Assembly (NCBI GenBank): GCA_002730855.1
Contig: PCBA01000033.1
Coordinates: 1-14,945 of the forward strand
Source: Gammaproteobacteria bacterium
Lineage (GTDB): Bacteria > Pseudomonadota > Gammaproteobacteria > Magnimaribacterales > Magnimaribacteraceae
Direction of reading: 5' to 3'
Length of the DNA: 14,945 nucleotides
This document shows, in pieces, positions 6,766-13,593 of this stretch. Both the position numbers and the translations under genes were made by a program. Each line of letters starts with the position of its first letter. The stretch's first letter is position 1. A model generated the notes under the pieces. That model saw only the letters and a program-made list of their open reading frames with translations. It made no database searches and was not told the DNA's origin.

Positions 6766-7377
6766 ATGACCAAGATAGCTGTAATTGATTATGGCATGGG
6801 AAATTTACATTCCGTTAGCAAGGCCTTAGATGAAGTTTCTGATAAAGAAAAGATATTGGTTACTTCCGACCCCGAATTAATTAAAAGCTCAGATAAAATA
6901 GTCCTCCCAGGAGTTGGAGCAATTAAAGGTTGTCTTCAGGCGTTTTCAGGTGAACTAAGAAATGAGGTAGTTGAGCAAATTAAAAATAAGCCCACATTAG
7001 CTATATGCGTAGGAATGCAAATGCTATTAGAAAACAGTGAAGAAAATGGTGGAGTAAAATGCTTGAATGTCCTTGATGGAAAGGTAGTTAAAATACCTGC
7101 TTCAGAAGACATTAAGATTCCTCATATGGGATGGAATAAAGTTAAATTCTTATCAGACCATTTCTTATGGAATAATATTCCAGATTGTAGTTTCTTTTAC
7201 TTTGTTCATAGTTATTGTTGCTTATCTTCCTCAGACGCTATTTCAGAAACAAATCATGGCAATAGTTTTATTTCTTCGCTAGGCAAGGAAAATATCTTTT
7301 CTGTTCAGTTTCACCCCGAGAAGAGCCAAGATCTTGGGTTGCAGTTATATAAAAACTTTTTGGATTGGAGAATTTAA
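6766..7377 (+). CDS. hisH: Imidazole glycerol phosphate synthase, glutaminase subunit HisH
   Basis: A 203-residue class I glutamine amidotransferase that hydrolyses glutamine and passes ammonia to HisF. Seen: the N-terminal IAVIDYGMGNLHSV, the oxyanion segment LPGVGA, the nucleophile C81 in AICVGMQML, and the remaining triad H183 and E185 in QFHPEKS. The nucleophile elbow reads ICVGMQ rather than the common ICLGMQ, a mild change. The region FYFVHSYCC matches the family's FVHSY segment. It starts 21 bases after hisB, with only a weak purine stretch upstream, and its end is 4 bases before the hisA ATG. It should work as a heterodimer with the HisF encoded two genes on. Confidence 0.95.
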   Translation: MTKIAVIDYGMGNLHSVSKALDEVSDKEKILVTSDPELIKSSDKIVLPGVGAIKGCLQAFSGELRNEVVEQIKNKPTLAICVGMQMLLENSEENGGVKCLNVLDGKVVKIPASEDIKIPHMGWNKVKFLSDHFLWNNIPDCSFFYFVHSYCCLSSSDAISETNHGNSFISSLGKENIFSVQFHPEKSQDLGLQLYKNFLDWRI

Positions 7378-7381
7378 GGCG

Positions 7382-8104
7382 ATGATTGTTATACCCGCAA
7401 TTGATTTAAAAGAAGGGAAATGCGTACGGCTTAAAGAAGGGAAAATGGATGAAGTAACAACCTTTTCTGATAATCCGCTTCTTACTTCGGCAGCTTGGTT
7501 CTCACAAGGAGCTGAAGTCCTTCACATAGTAGATCTAGACGGGGCGATAAAGGGGAGACCAATAAATGATAAATTCATTTTATCTATTAGTAGAGAATTT
7601 TCTGACAAACAAATACAAGTAGGAGGAGGAATAAGAGATTTTTCTTCAGCAGCCAATTACATAGATAAAGGTATTTCTAAGGTCATCATGGGAACCGCCG
7701 CCGTGAAAGACCCAGAAATGTTAAAAGAATTTTGCAATGAATACCCTGGTAAATTAATACTTGGTGTGGATAGCTTAAACGGTTATGTTAAGACTGATGG
7801 ATGGATTCAATCAAGCAAATTAAAACCAGAAGAATTAATCAAGAAATTCGAGAATATAAAACTTGCTGGATTAATATATACAGATATCTCAAGAGACGGA
7901 ATGATGTTAGGACCAAATATTGAAGCTACTTTAGCTTTAGCTAATATGACCGACATTCCAGTTATAGCTTCTGGTGGTGTCTCTAATCTAGATCACATTA
8001 AAGAGCTATCTTCTTCCGCAAGAATTCATGGAGTAATTTGTGGTAGAGCGCTATATGAAGAAGAATTTACCTTAAAAGAAGCCATGAAAGTGGCTAGAAG
8101 ATAA
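7382..8104 (+). CDS. hisA: Phosphoribosylformimino-5-aminoimidazole carboxamide ribotide isomerase
   Basis: A 240-residue (beta/alpha)8-barrel isomerase that converts ProFAR to PRFAR, the substrate of HisH-HisF. Seen: catalytic D8 in PAIDLKEGKCVRL, D130 in GVDSLNG, the phosphate-binding VGGGIR in the first half and ASGGVSN in the second, and TDISRDGMMLGPN. The start is ATG 7382, giving the normal MIVIPAIDL; the frame extends upstream to 7334 but only through the hisH end. The hisH stop is 4 bases before. The AAGG next to the ATG is too close to be a good ribosome site; GGAG about 11 bases upstream is distant, so reinitiation is likely. hisF follows 2 bases after its stop. Confidence 0.96.
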   Translation: MIVIPAIDLKEGKCVRLKEGKMDEVTTFSDNPLLTSAAWFSQGAEVLHIVDLDGAIKGRPINDKFILSISREFSDKQIQVGGGIRDFSSAANYIDKGISKVIMGTAAVKDPEMLKEFCNEYPGKLILGVDSLNGYVKTDGWIQSSKLKPEELIKKFENIKLAGLIYTDISRDGMMLGPNIEATLALANMTDIPVIASGGVSNLDHIKELSSSARIHGVICGRALYEEEFTLKEAMKVARR

Positions 8105-8106
8105 TC

Positions 8107-8874
8107 ATGACGGTTGCTAAGAGAGTAATCCCTTGTCTAGATGTTAATAAGGGCCGAGTAGTTAAAGGCGTAAACTTTTTAAATATAAAGGATGCGGGAG
8201 ATCCGGTTGAAATATCAAGAAGATATGATGAACAAGGTGCGGATGAAATTACTATGCTTGATATAACTGCAAGTAATGAAACCAGAGAGATCACTTATAA
8301 AACTCTAGAAAGTATAGCTGGTCAGGTATTTATTCCTTTAACAGTTGGAGGAGGGATCAGGAATATAGAAGACATTAAAAGGTTATTGAGATCAGGTGCA
8401 GATAAAGTAAGTATAAATACAGCTGCTATTGAGAATCCAGATTTTATAAAAGAAGCATCGGATAAGTTTGGATCTCAGTGCATAGTAGTTGCCGTTGATG
8501 CAAAGTCTAAAGACAATACATGTAGTTCTTGGGAAGTAGTAACTTATGGAGGGAGACAAAGAACAGGGATAGATGTAATTGAATGGGTTAGCAAAGTTAA
8601 AGAGTTTGGAGCGGGGGAAATATTATTAACTAGCATGGATAGAGATGGTACTAAAGAAGGGTTTGATAACAAACTTACAAAAGCTGTTTCTTCATCTGTT
8701 CCTCTACCTGTTATTGCTTCTGGAGGTGCGGGTAATCTCCAACATTTAGTTGATGGAATTAAAGAGGGAGGGGCAGAAGCTGTTTTAGCAGCTAGCATCT
8801 TCCATTATTTTGAATATACAATCCAAGAGGCTAAACAAACCCTAAGAGAATCTGGATTAGAGATTCGGATTTAA
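8107..8874 (+). CDS. hisF: Imidazole glycerol phosphate synthase, cyclase subunit HisF
   Basis: A 255-residue barrel enzyme that closes the imidazole ring using ammonia from HisH and releases AICAR. Seen: the N-terminal AKRVIPCLDV with catalytic D12, VGGGIR, the second catalytic acid D131 in VVAVDAKS, TSMDRDGTKEGFD, and ASGGAGN in the C-terminal half. Full length for the family. It is the last gene of hisB-H-A-F. Its TAA at 8872-8874 interlocks with the stop codon of the convergent gpmA, both using the same TTAA, so no intrinsic terminator lies between them and the transcripts must overlap. Confidence 0.96.
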   Translation: MTVAKRVIPCLDVNKGRVVKGVNFLNIKDAGDPVEISRRYDEQGADEITMLDITASNETREITYKTLESIAGQVFIPLTVGGGIRNIEDIKRLLRSGADKVSINTAAIENPDFIKEASDKFGSQCIVVAVDAKSKDNTCSSWEVVTYGGRQRTGIDVIEWVSKVKEFGAGEILLTSMDRDGTKEGFDNKLTKAVSSSVPLPVIASGGAGNLQHLVDGIKEGGAEAVLAASIFHYFEYTIQEAKQTLRESGLEIRI

Positions 8875-9479
8875 TCCAACCTTTCTACCTTATCCTTTTC
8901 AAATTTATAAACCAGAGGAACTCCTGTGGCTATTTCTAGTTTAACTATTTCTTCGGTGTTAATATTTTCCAGCTTCATGACTAGTGCCCTGAGAGAATTG
9001 CCGTGAGCAGCAACTAATATGTTTAAACCCTTGGTTAATTCAGGGGCTATATTTTTTTTAAAATAAGGAAGGACTCTTTCTGCAGTATCTTTTAAGCTTT
9101 CTCCGTTAGGAGGCGAAACGTCAAATGATCTTCTCCATATATGGACCTGGTCCTCCCCCCATTTTTTTCTTGCATCGTCTTTGTTTAGACCCGCTAAATC
9201 ACCATAATTTCTCTCATTTAAATTTTTTGTTTTTATAACTTTAATTGAAGGAATTTCCATCTGCTCTAATATAATCCTTCCTGTTTCTTGAGCCCTAAAA
9301 AGGTCAGAAGTAAACATTTTGTCGAAACTATAACCGGTTTCTTTTAATTCTTTTCCTGCTTTGATAGCTTCATTAATTCCTTTGGTGGTTAATTTAGGAT
9401 CTTTCCAGCCAGTAAATAAATTTTTTTCGTTCCATTCACTTTGGCCGTGCCTGACTAGTATTAAAAAAGAAGGTTTCAT
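8871..9479 (-). CDS. gpmA: 2,3-bisphosphoglycerate-dependent phosphoglycerate mutase (short form)
   Basis: A 202-residue histidine-phosphatase-fold enzyme that interconverts 3- and 2-phosphoglycerate in glycolysis and gluconeogenesis. Seen: the phospho-accepting H11 in LVRHGQSEWN, FTGWKDPKLT, the ERNYGDLAGLNKDDARKKWG segment, HIWRRSFDVSPPNGESLKDT, and the second catalytic H159 in VAAHGNSLRAL. It is about 45 residues shorter than E. coli GpmA. Both the length and the GGESL-type segment recall the dPGM common in alphaproteobacteria. It sits where, from memory, Pseudomonas and E. coli carry the unrelated GpmI next to a rhodanese gene. It is divergent from the rhodanese gene, separated by 60 bases, and I see no convincing promoter for it there. 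Confidence 0.93.
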   Translation of the reverse strand: MKPSFLILVRHGQSEWNEKNLFTGWKDPKLTTKGINEAIKAGKELKETGYSFDKMFTSDLFRAQETGRIILEQMEIPSIKVIKTKNLNERNYGDLAGLNKDDARKKWGEDQVHIWRRSFDVSPPNGESLKDTAERVLPYFKKNIAPELTKGLNILVAAHGNSLRALVMKLENINTEEIVKLEIATGVPLVYKFEKDKVERLD

Positions 9480-9522
9480 TGTATTTATTAATTTTTAGTT
9501 CTTATTTTAACTTAGGAATCTA

Positions 9523-9528
9523 TATAAT
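9523..9528 (+). promoter_or_regulatory. -10 box of the rhodanese gene promoter
   Basis: A perfect TATAAT with no good -35 partner (the best are TCTTAT or CTTATT near 9500). The predicted start near 9535 leaves only about five bases before the ATG at 9540, and no Shine-Dalgarno is present. Confidence 0.4.
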
Positions 9529-9539
9529 CCCGTCCCAAG

Positions 9540-9962
9540 ATGGAAAAATTTACATTATTTATAGCTGATAACTCCTTTGTGGTTCTTCTTTTGCTTACAT
9601 TAATTATAGCTTTACTTCTTTATGAGAAAAGGAAGGGCGGTTTAAAGATAGATGCTAACGAGCTAACTAGATTAATCAATAAAGAAAGTCCTTATGTTTT
9701 TGATCTAAGAAGCTCTTCTGAATATGATTTAGGAACTATATCAGGAGCAGTTAATATAAATCCCAGTGATTTAATGAAAGGCAATGCACAATTCAAAGCC
9801 AAGGAAGAAGATAATATAGTTCTTATCTGTAAGACTGGAACTAGCTCCAACTCGGCAGCTAATAACCTAAAAAAAGGAGGGTATATCAACGTAAGTATTT
9901 TGTCTGGAGGTATAATGGGCTGGATCCAAAGCGGGATGCCATTAACAAAGAAACAGAGCTAA
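9540..9962 (+). CDS. Membrane-anchored rhodanese-like protein (YibN type)
   Basis: A 140-residue protein with one N-terminal membrane helix (about 10-28, FVVLLLLTLIIALLL) followed by a basic stretch (YEKRKGG) and a single rhodanese domain. The charge pattern places the domain in the cytoplasm. Seen: the YVFDLRSSSEYDLGTISGAVNI segment, the active-site C97 in LICKTGTSS, and the end SILSGGIMGWIQSGMP. This is the layout of E. coli YibN, which lies beside gpmI-grxC-secB. Here the neighbouring mutase is gpmA instead, and grxC and secB are not present. The exact sulfur-transfer or other role is not known. The ATG has no Shine-Dalgarno and may be near-leaderless. It converges with ntrC, with 3 bases between stops. 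Confidence 0.88.
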   Translation: MEKFTLFIADNSFVVLLLLTLIIALLLYEKRKGGLKIDANELTRLINKESPYVFDLRSSSEYDLGTISGAVNINPSDLMKGNAQFKAKEEDNIVLICKTGTSSNSAANNLKKGGYINVSILSGGIMGWIQSGMPLTKKQS

Positions 9963-9965
9963 GTC

Positions 9966-11348
9966 TTAATCCTCAATACCAAGGTCTTTGATTTTTCGCG
10001 CTAGAGTGTTTCTGCCCCATCCAAGCAATTCTGCTGCTTCTTTTTTTCTTCCCTTTGTTTTGTTTAAAGCAACATTTATTAATGTCCTTTCAAACTCTGG
10101 AGAAACCTCTTCGAGGATATTTGAATGACCATTCTCTATATAATTTTCAGACCAAGATTTAAGGACTTTCTGCCAATTATTCTCTTCTTTAGTATTTTCT
10201 ATCTTTAGATCATCGGGCAAGTCTTCTAATCTTACTTCTTTACTTGGCGACATTACTGTTAACCACCTACAGGTATTTTCCAATTGCCTCACATTTCCTG
10301 GCCAGGAGAGAGTCATAAAATAGTTTTCAACCTCTTCAGATAGATACTTTTTTTCTTCTTTCAGTTCTTCTGAAGACTTCTTAAAGAAATGTTTTGCTAG
10401 TGAAGGTATATCTTCTTTTCTTTCATTTAGTTTTGGCAATGATAACTTTATTACATTTAGTCTGTGAAATAAGTCCTCCCGGAACTCTCCTCTTTTGACT
10501 AAATCTTCTAGATTTTGATGAGTTGCGGTTATGATTCTTACATCAACCCTTATAGGTTCAGTACCGCCAACTCTGTAGAACTCACTATTAGAGAGGACCC
10601 TTAAAAGCCTAGTTTGAGTTTCAAGCGGCATATCACCTATTTCATCCAGAAACAAAGTACCATCATTTGCTTGCTCAAATCTTCCAATCCTTCTTTCATC
10701 TGCCCCTGTAAATGCACCTTTTTCGTGTCCAAATAATTCTGATTCCAAAAGGTCCTTAGGAATGTCTGCCATGTTCAAAGCAATAAATGGTTTGTCTTTT
10801 CTCGGGCTATGTTGGAACAAAGCTTTTGCAACTAATTCTTTACCAGTTCCAGATTGACCTATTAAGAGGACAGTCGAATTAGAGTTGGATAATTTACCAA
10901 TTGCTCTAAATACTTCTTGCATGGCCGGAGCTTCTCCAATAACTTCTGCTTCAGAGTCTTGAAGCTCTTCAGGTTGTAAAGAGTCTCTAGAAGTTGCTCT
11001 TTTGACCATTGATATAGCTTCTTCAATGTCAAATGGTTTAGGAAGATATTCCCATGCCCCATGTTCATAAGACTCTACGGCACTTTCAAGATCTGAATGG
11101 GCTGTCATTATGATAATTGGAATGTCAGGCCTAAGTTCTTTCACCTCGTCTAAAAGATCTATGCCACTTTTTCCTGGCATTTTTATATCAGTTAAAATTA
11201 ATTGAGGATTCTCAGTTTCTAGCTTTTTTATAACTTTATTAGCCGAATCAAAAGTTTCTACATCAATTCCATTTTCTGAGAGTCCCCTTTCTAGCACCCA
11301 TCTGATAGATTCATCATCGTCAACCACCCAGATATTTCTTTTATCCAT
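9966..11348 (-). CDS. ntrC: Nitrogen regulation response regulator NtrC (sigma-54 activator)
   Basis: A 460-residue NtrC. The receiver domain (1-120) has D11/D12, phospho-acceptor D54 in LTDIKMPG and K104 in LPKPFD, identical in numbering to E. coli NtrC. The sigma-54 AAA+ domain has Walker A GQSGTGKE (164-171; most members have GES), GAFTGA at 211-216, which contacts sigma-54, and Walker B TLFLDEIGD. A Fis-type helix-turn-helix ends the protein (KGRKKEAAELLGWGRNTLARK). I start it at ATG 11348, overlapping the end of ntrB by 8 bases; a TTG at 11354 is in frame but does not fit the family numbering. It is the last gene of glnA-ntrB-ntrC. The intact GAFTGA implies that the genome encodes RpoN. 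Confidence 0.96.
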   Translation of the reverse strand: MDKRNIWVVDDDESIRWVLERGLSENGIDVETFDSANKVIKKLETENPQLILTDIKMPGKSGIDLLDEVKELRPDIPIIIMTAHSDLESAVESYEHGAWEYLPKPFDIEEAISMVKRATSRDSLQPEELQDSEAEVIGEAPAMQEVFRAIGKLSNSNSTVLLIGQSGTGKELVAKALFQHSPRKDKPFIALNMADIPKDLLESELFGHEKGAFTGADERRIGRFEQANDGTLFLDEIGDMPLETQTRLLRVLSNSEFYRVGGTEPIRVDVRIITATHQNLEDLVKRGEFREDLFHRLNVIKLSLPKLNERKEDIPSLAKHFFKKSSEELKEEKKYLSEEVENYFMTLSWPGNVRQLENTCRWLTVMSPSKEVRLEDLPDDLKIENTKEENNWQKVLKSWSENYIENGHSNILEEVSPEFERTLINVALNKTKGRKKEAAELLGWGRNTLARKIKDLGIED

Positions 11349-12435
11349 TTGCAATCTTTATGTTTATATCATCTGAATCAATTATTGGTATATTAATAAA
11401 AAATTCTGTTTTACTTGGCTTGCTGTTGAAGTGAATATTTCCTTTGTGTTGAGATATTATTCCTTGGGTTATAGAAAGACCTAGCCCAGTTCCTTTATCT
11501 TTCCCAGTAATCATAGGAAAAAATATAGAATCTCTTATTTCATCAGAAATACCTGGTCCGTTATCTGTAACCGATATTTTGCAAACAGTAGCTGTTTTAT
11601 TTTTTTCAATTATTTCTCCATGAGATATTCTAGTTATTATTTCTATTTTTGGAGAAGCTATATCCGACTCTAATAATGCATCTCTAGCATTTTTAACGAG
11701 ATTTAGAATACTGTTTTCCATAAGATAACTATCAATGAAGAGCTCAGGGATGCTTGGATCGAAATCTTTAAGTACCTTTATGCCACTAAATGACACTTCT
11801 TTTTGAATTAAATTAATCACATTCTCAATAGGGTAATGGATGTTCTGCCATTGAAAATCAGGTTTCTTGTTTGGGCCTAAAATATTATCTACAAGCGCAG
11901 TTAATCTATCAGTTTGTTTAATGATTATATCTGTATATTCCTTTTGTTTATCATCATTGAGTTTATTGCTCAAGAGTTGTGCTGATCCTCTTATTCCGCT
12001 TAGAGGGTTCTTAATTTCATGAGCCATGTTCCTTACAAAATCTTGGGATATTTGTTGATTAGCTTGAATCCTATACCTTTCAATTAACTCTGAAGACGCT
12101 TCTTTGTTAATAATCTCAATTAATAAGCTCCCTTCAGATTCTTTTGAGATAGGATGAATGCTGTAGTTGCATAAGACTTTTTTCCCTCTCTTTAGGTAAA
12201 GCACTGCATCTGTTTTAGTAAAGCTTCTATTCTCCTTCAAAGAATCTTTAAAACTGTTAGAGTTATCTGGTTCTTCATAAAAGATACTGTCAATTTTACT
12301 TCCTACAGAAGTCATTTCACTTGTATCCAAAAAAGATAAAGCTGACGAGTTTATCAAAACAATCCTTAAAGATTTATCAAGAATGATAATTCCAGTATTT
12401 AGCTCCGAAATATATCTGTCGTTAAATTTATCCAA
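11341..12435 (-). CDS. ntrB: Nitrogen regulation sensor histidine kinase NtrB
   Basis: A 364-residue cytoplasmic histidine kinase/phosphatase that sets the phosphorylation of NtrC according to PII signals. Seen: an N-terminal PAS domain (about 8-110, LNTGIIILDKSLRIVLINSSA), the H-box with H139 in NMAHEIKNPLSGIRGSAQLLS, the N-box NLVKNARDALLES, and the ATP-binding VTDNGPGIS and GTGLGLSI motifs. No membrane segment. The start codon is TTG 12435; it puts the phospho-histidine at 139, as in E. coli NtrB, and the only codons between it and the in-frame stop upstream are not good starts. There is no proper Shine-Dalgarno next to it; a GGAGG lies in the hairpin about 25 bases upstream. The last 8 bases overlap ntrC. 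Confidence 0.95.
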   Translation of the reverse strand: MDKFNDRYISELNTGIIILDKSLRIVLINSSALSFLDTSEMTSVGSKIDSIFYEEPDNSNSFKDSLKENRSFTKTDAVLYLKRGKKVLCNYSIHPISKESEGSLLIEIINKEASSELIERYRIQANQQISQDFVRNMAHEIKNPLSGIRGSAQLLSNKLNDDKQKEYTDIIIKQTDRLTALVDNILGPNKKPDFQWQNIHYPIENVINLIQKEVSFSGIKVLKDFDPSIPELFIDSYLMENSILNLVKNARDALLESDIASPKIEIITRISHGEIIEKNKTATVCKISVTDNGPGISDEIRDSIFFPMITGKDKGTGLGLSITQGIISQHKGNIHFNSKPSKTEFFINIPIIDSDDINIKIANG

Positions 12436-12445
12436 TTGACCAATG

Positions 12446-12467
12446 TCTGGAGGTTAAACCCTCCAGA
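12446..12467 (-). terminator. Intergenic hairpin between glnA and ntrB
   Basis: A perfect 8-pair stem, TCTGGAGG / CCTCCAGA, with a 6-base loop, in the 56-base gap between glnA and ntrB. In the direction of transcription no T-run follows, so a strong Rho-independent stop is unlikely. It may be a partial terminator, an RNA-processing site or a stabiliser of the glnA 3' end. E. coli also carries a terminator between glnA and ntrB. On the opposite strand TATTTTAT follows. The 5' arm contains GGAGG, so the ribosome-site-like sequence is locked in the stem. Confidence 0.55.
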
Positions 12468-12491
12468 TATTTTATCTAATATAATGCAAGA

Positions 12492-13460
12492 CTACGAAGT
12501 CAGGGTTCCGACTATATGAGCAATAATTTTATATGGGTCTGCGTTAGAAGCAGGCCTCCTGTCCTCAAGATAGCCGTTCCAATCATGTTCTACAGTGTAG
12601 ATAGGGATTCTAATACTTGCTCCTCTATCACTAACCCCGTACGAAAATTGATCTATGCTTTGAGTCTCATGTAAGCCCGTTAATCTCATGTCGTTATCAG
12701 ACCCGTAAGAAGCAATACCTTCCTTATGGACAGCTCCAAGCTTTTCGCACATTGAATTAAAAAGCTCCTCTGATCCCGAAGAGCGCATTTCTTCATTAGA
12801 GAAGTTTGTGTGCATTCCAGAACCATTCCAGTCTCCTGTTTTGGGTTTAGGGTGAATATTTACACAAACACCAAATTCTTCTGCTACTTTATGTAGTAAA
12901 TATCTGCTTACCCAAAGATCATCGCCAGCCTTTATCCCCTTTCCTAGGCATTGATATTCCCATTGGCCTAAAGCAACTTCTGCGTTTGTTCCGGTTAATT
13001 CTATTCCTGCATCAAGACATGCATCTAAGTGGGCGTCAGAGATTTCTCTTCCTACTACGTTATTGCTTCCAACTCCACAATAGTAATCTCCTTGTGGTCT
13101 TGGCGTCCCTTCTTCCCACCCTAGAGGGTTACCGTTATTGTCAGTAAAGAAATACTCTTGTTCAAAGCCAAACCACCATTCATCGCTTGCTACAGCTTCA
13201 GCAGCTGCTCTAGTGTTTGAAGGATGCGTTTCATGCTCACCTGTATGTACTTGGCACATTACTAAAGATCCTTCATTAGTAGGGTTTTCATACTGTTGCA
13301 CTGGTAGTAATAAGCAATCTGAGCTTCCGCCTTCAGCTTGCTGAGTTGAAGATCCATCAAAAGACCATTCAGGTGCTTCTCCGTCTGTCACTTTTACTTT
13401 GCTTCTTAAGGTTGGCTCTGGCTCAAATCCATCAAGCCATATATATTCATATTTATTCAT
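12492..13460 (-). CDS. glnII: Type II glutamine synthetase (GSII, eukaryotic/rhizobial GlnII type)
   Basis: A 322-residue glutamine synthetase that makes glutamine from glutamate, ammonia and ATP. It is the GSII class, not the ~470-residue GSI usual in gammaproteobacteria. Seen: KYEYIWLDG at the start, as in plant and rhizobial GSII; WSFDGSSTQQA; metal ligands E100 and E102 in WFGFEQEY; GDYYCGVG; TGTNAEV with E161 and QWEYQ with E168; WNGSGMHTNFS with H217; RLTGLHET; ASIRIP; and GYLEDRRPASNADPY, the substrate and nucleotide loop. The adenylylation-site tyrosine region of GSI is absent, so GlnE control should not apply. A good GGAG (13468-13471) precedes the ATG. An NtrC dyad lies upstream and ntrB-ntrC downstream. 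Transfer from another lineage is a likely origin. Confidence 0.95.
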   Translation of the reverse strand: MNKYEYIWLDGFEPEPTLRSKVKVTDGEAPEWSFDGSSTQQAEGGSSDCLLLPVQQYENPTNEGSLVMCQVHTGEHETHPSNTRAAAEAVASDEWWFGFEQEYFFTDNNGNPLGWEEGTPRPQGDYYCGVGSNNVVGREISDAHLDACLDAGIELTGTNAEVALGQWEYQCLGKGIKAGDDLWVSRYLLHKVAEEFGVCVNIHPKPKTGDWNGSGMHTNFSNEEMRSSGSEELFNSMCEKLGAVHKEGIASYGSDNDMRLTGLHETQSIDQFSYGVSDRGASIRIPIYTVEHDWNGYLEDRRPASNADPYKIIAHIVGTLTS

Positions 13461-13488
13461 TTATATTCTCCATTCTTATTAAATAAAA

Positions 13489-13494
13489 ATTATA
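13489..13494 (-). promoter_or_regulatory. -10 box of a candidate glnA promoter
   Basis: TATAAT on the minus strand, with a predicted start near 13482 and a 22-base leader carrying GGAG. The -35 region at 17 bases (AAAAAC, 13512-13517) is very poor, which suggests activator dependence. No GG-N10-GC sigma-54 element exists between here and the NtrC dyad. Confidence 0.45.
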
Positions 13495-13568
13495 TTAACA
13501 TGCAAAAATACGTTTTTGGACATTAATTGTGCAAAAAATAGAGTTTTTTCTAAATAAAGTACTGAATA

Positions 13569-13593
13569 AGTGCAATTGCACTATTTTAGTGCA
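13569..13593 (-). promoter_or_regulatory. NtrC binding site cluster upstream of glnA
   Basis: TGCACTAAAATAGTGCA (minus strand, 13577-13593) is a perfect 7-3-7 palindrome and fits the known NtrC site TGCACY-N5-RGTGCA at every position. It overlaps a second perfect palindrome, AGTGCAATTGCACT (13569-13582), giving three half-sites. The centre lies about 100 bases upstream of the candidate glnA start, the distance typical of NtrC enhancers. It covers the stop codon of the upstream DUF1249 gene. Single GTGCA/TGCA half-sites recur at 13529-13533 and 13501-13504. Confidence 0.75.

Noticed and set aside
12446..12467. The glnA-ntrB hairpin as a strong intrinsic terminator
   Set aside because: The stem is perfect, but no T-run follows in the direction of transcription; it is kept only as a hairpin of uncertain role.
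13500..13568. A sigma-54 -24/-12 promoter for glnA
   Set aside because: Two TTTTTTGCA-like -12 halves exist, but no GG lies 10 bases before either GC, so the invariant core is missing.
13569..13593. The palindrome as a terminator for the DUF1249 operon
   Set aside because: The stem is AT-rich with a 3-base loop and no T-tract after it, while the sequence fits the NtrC consensus exactly.
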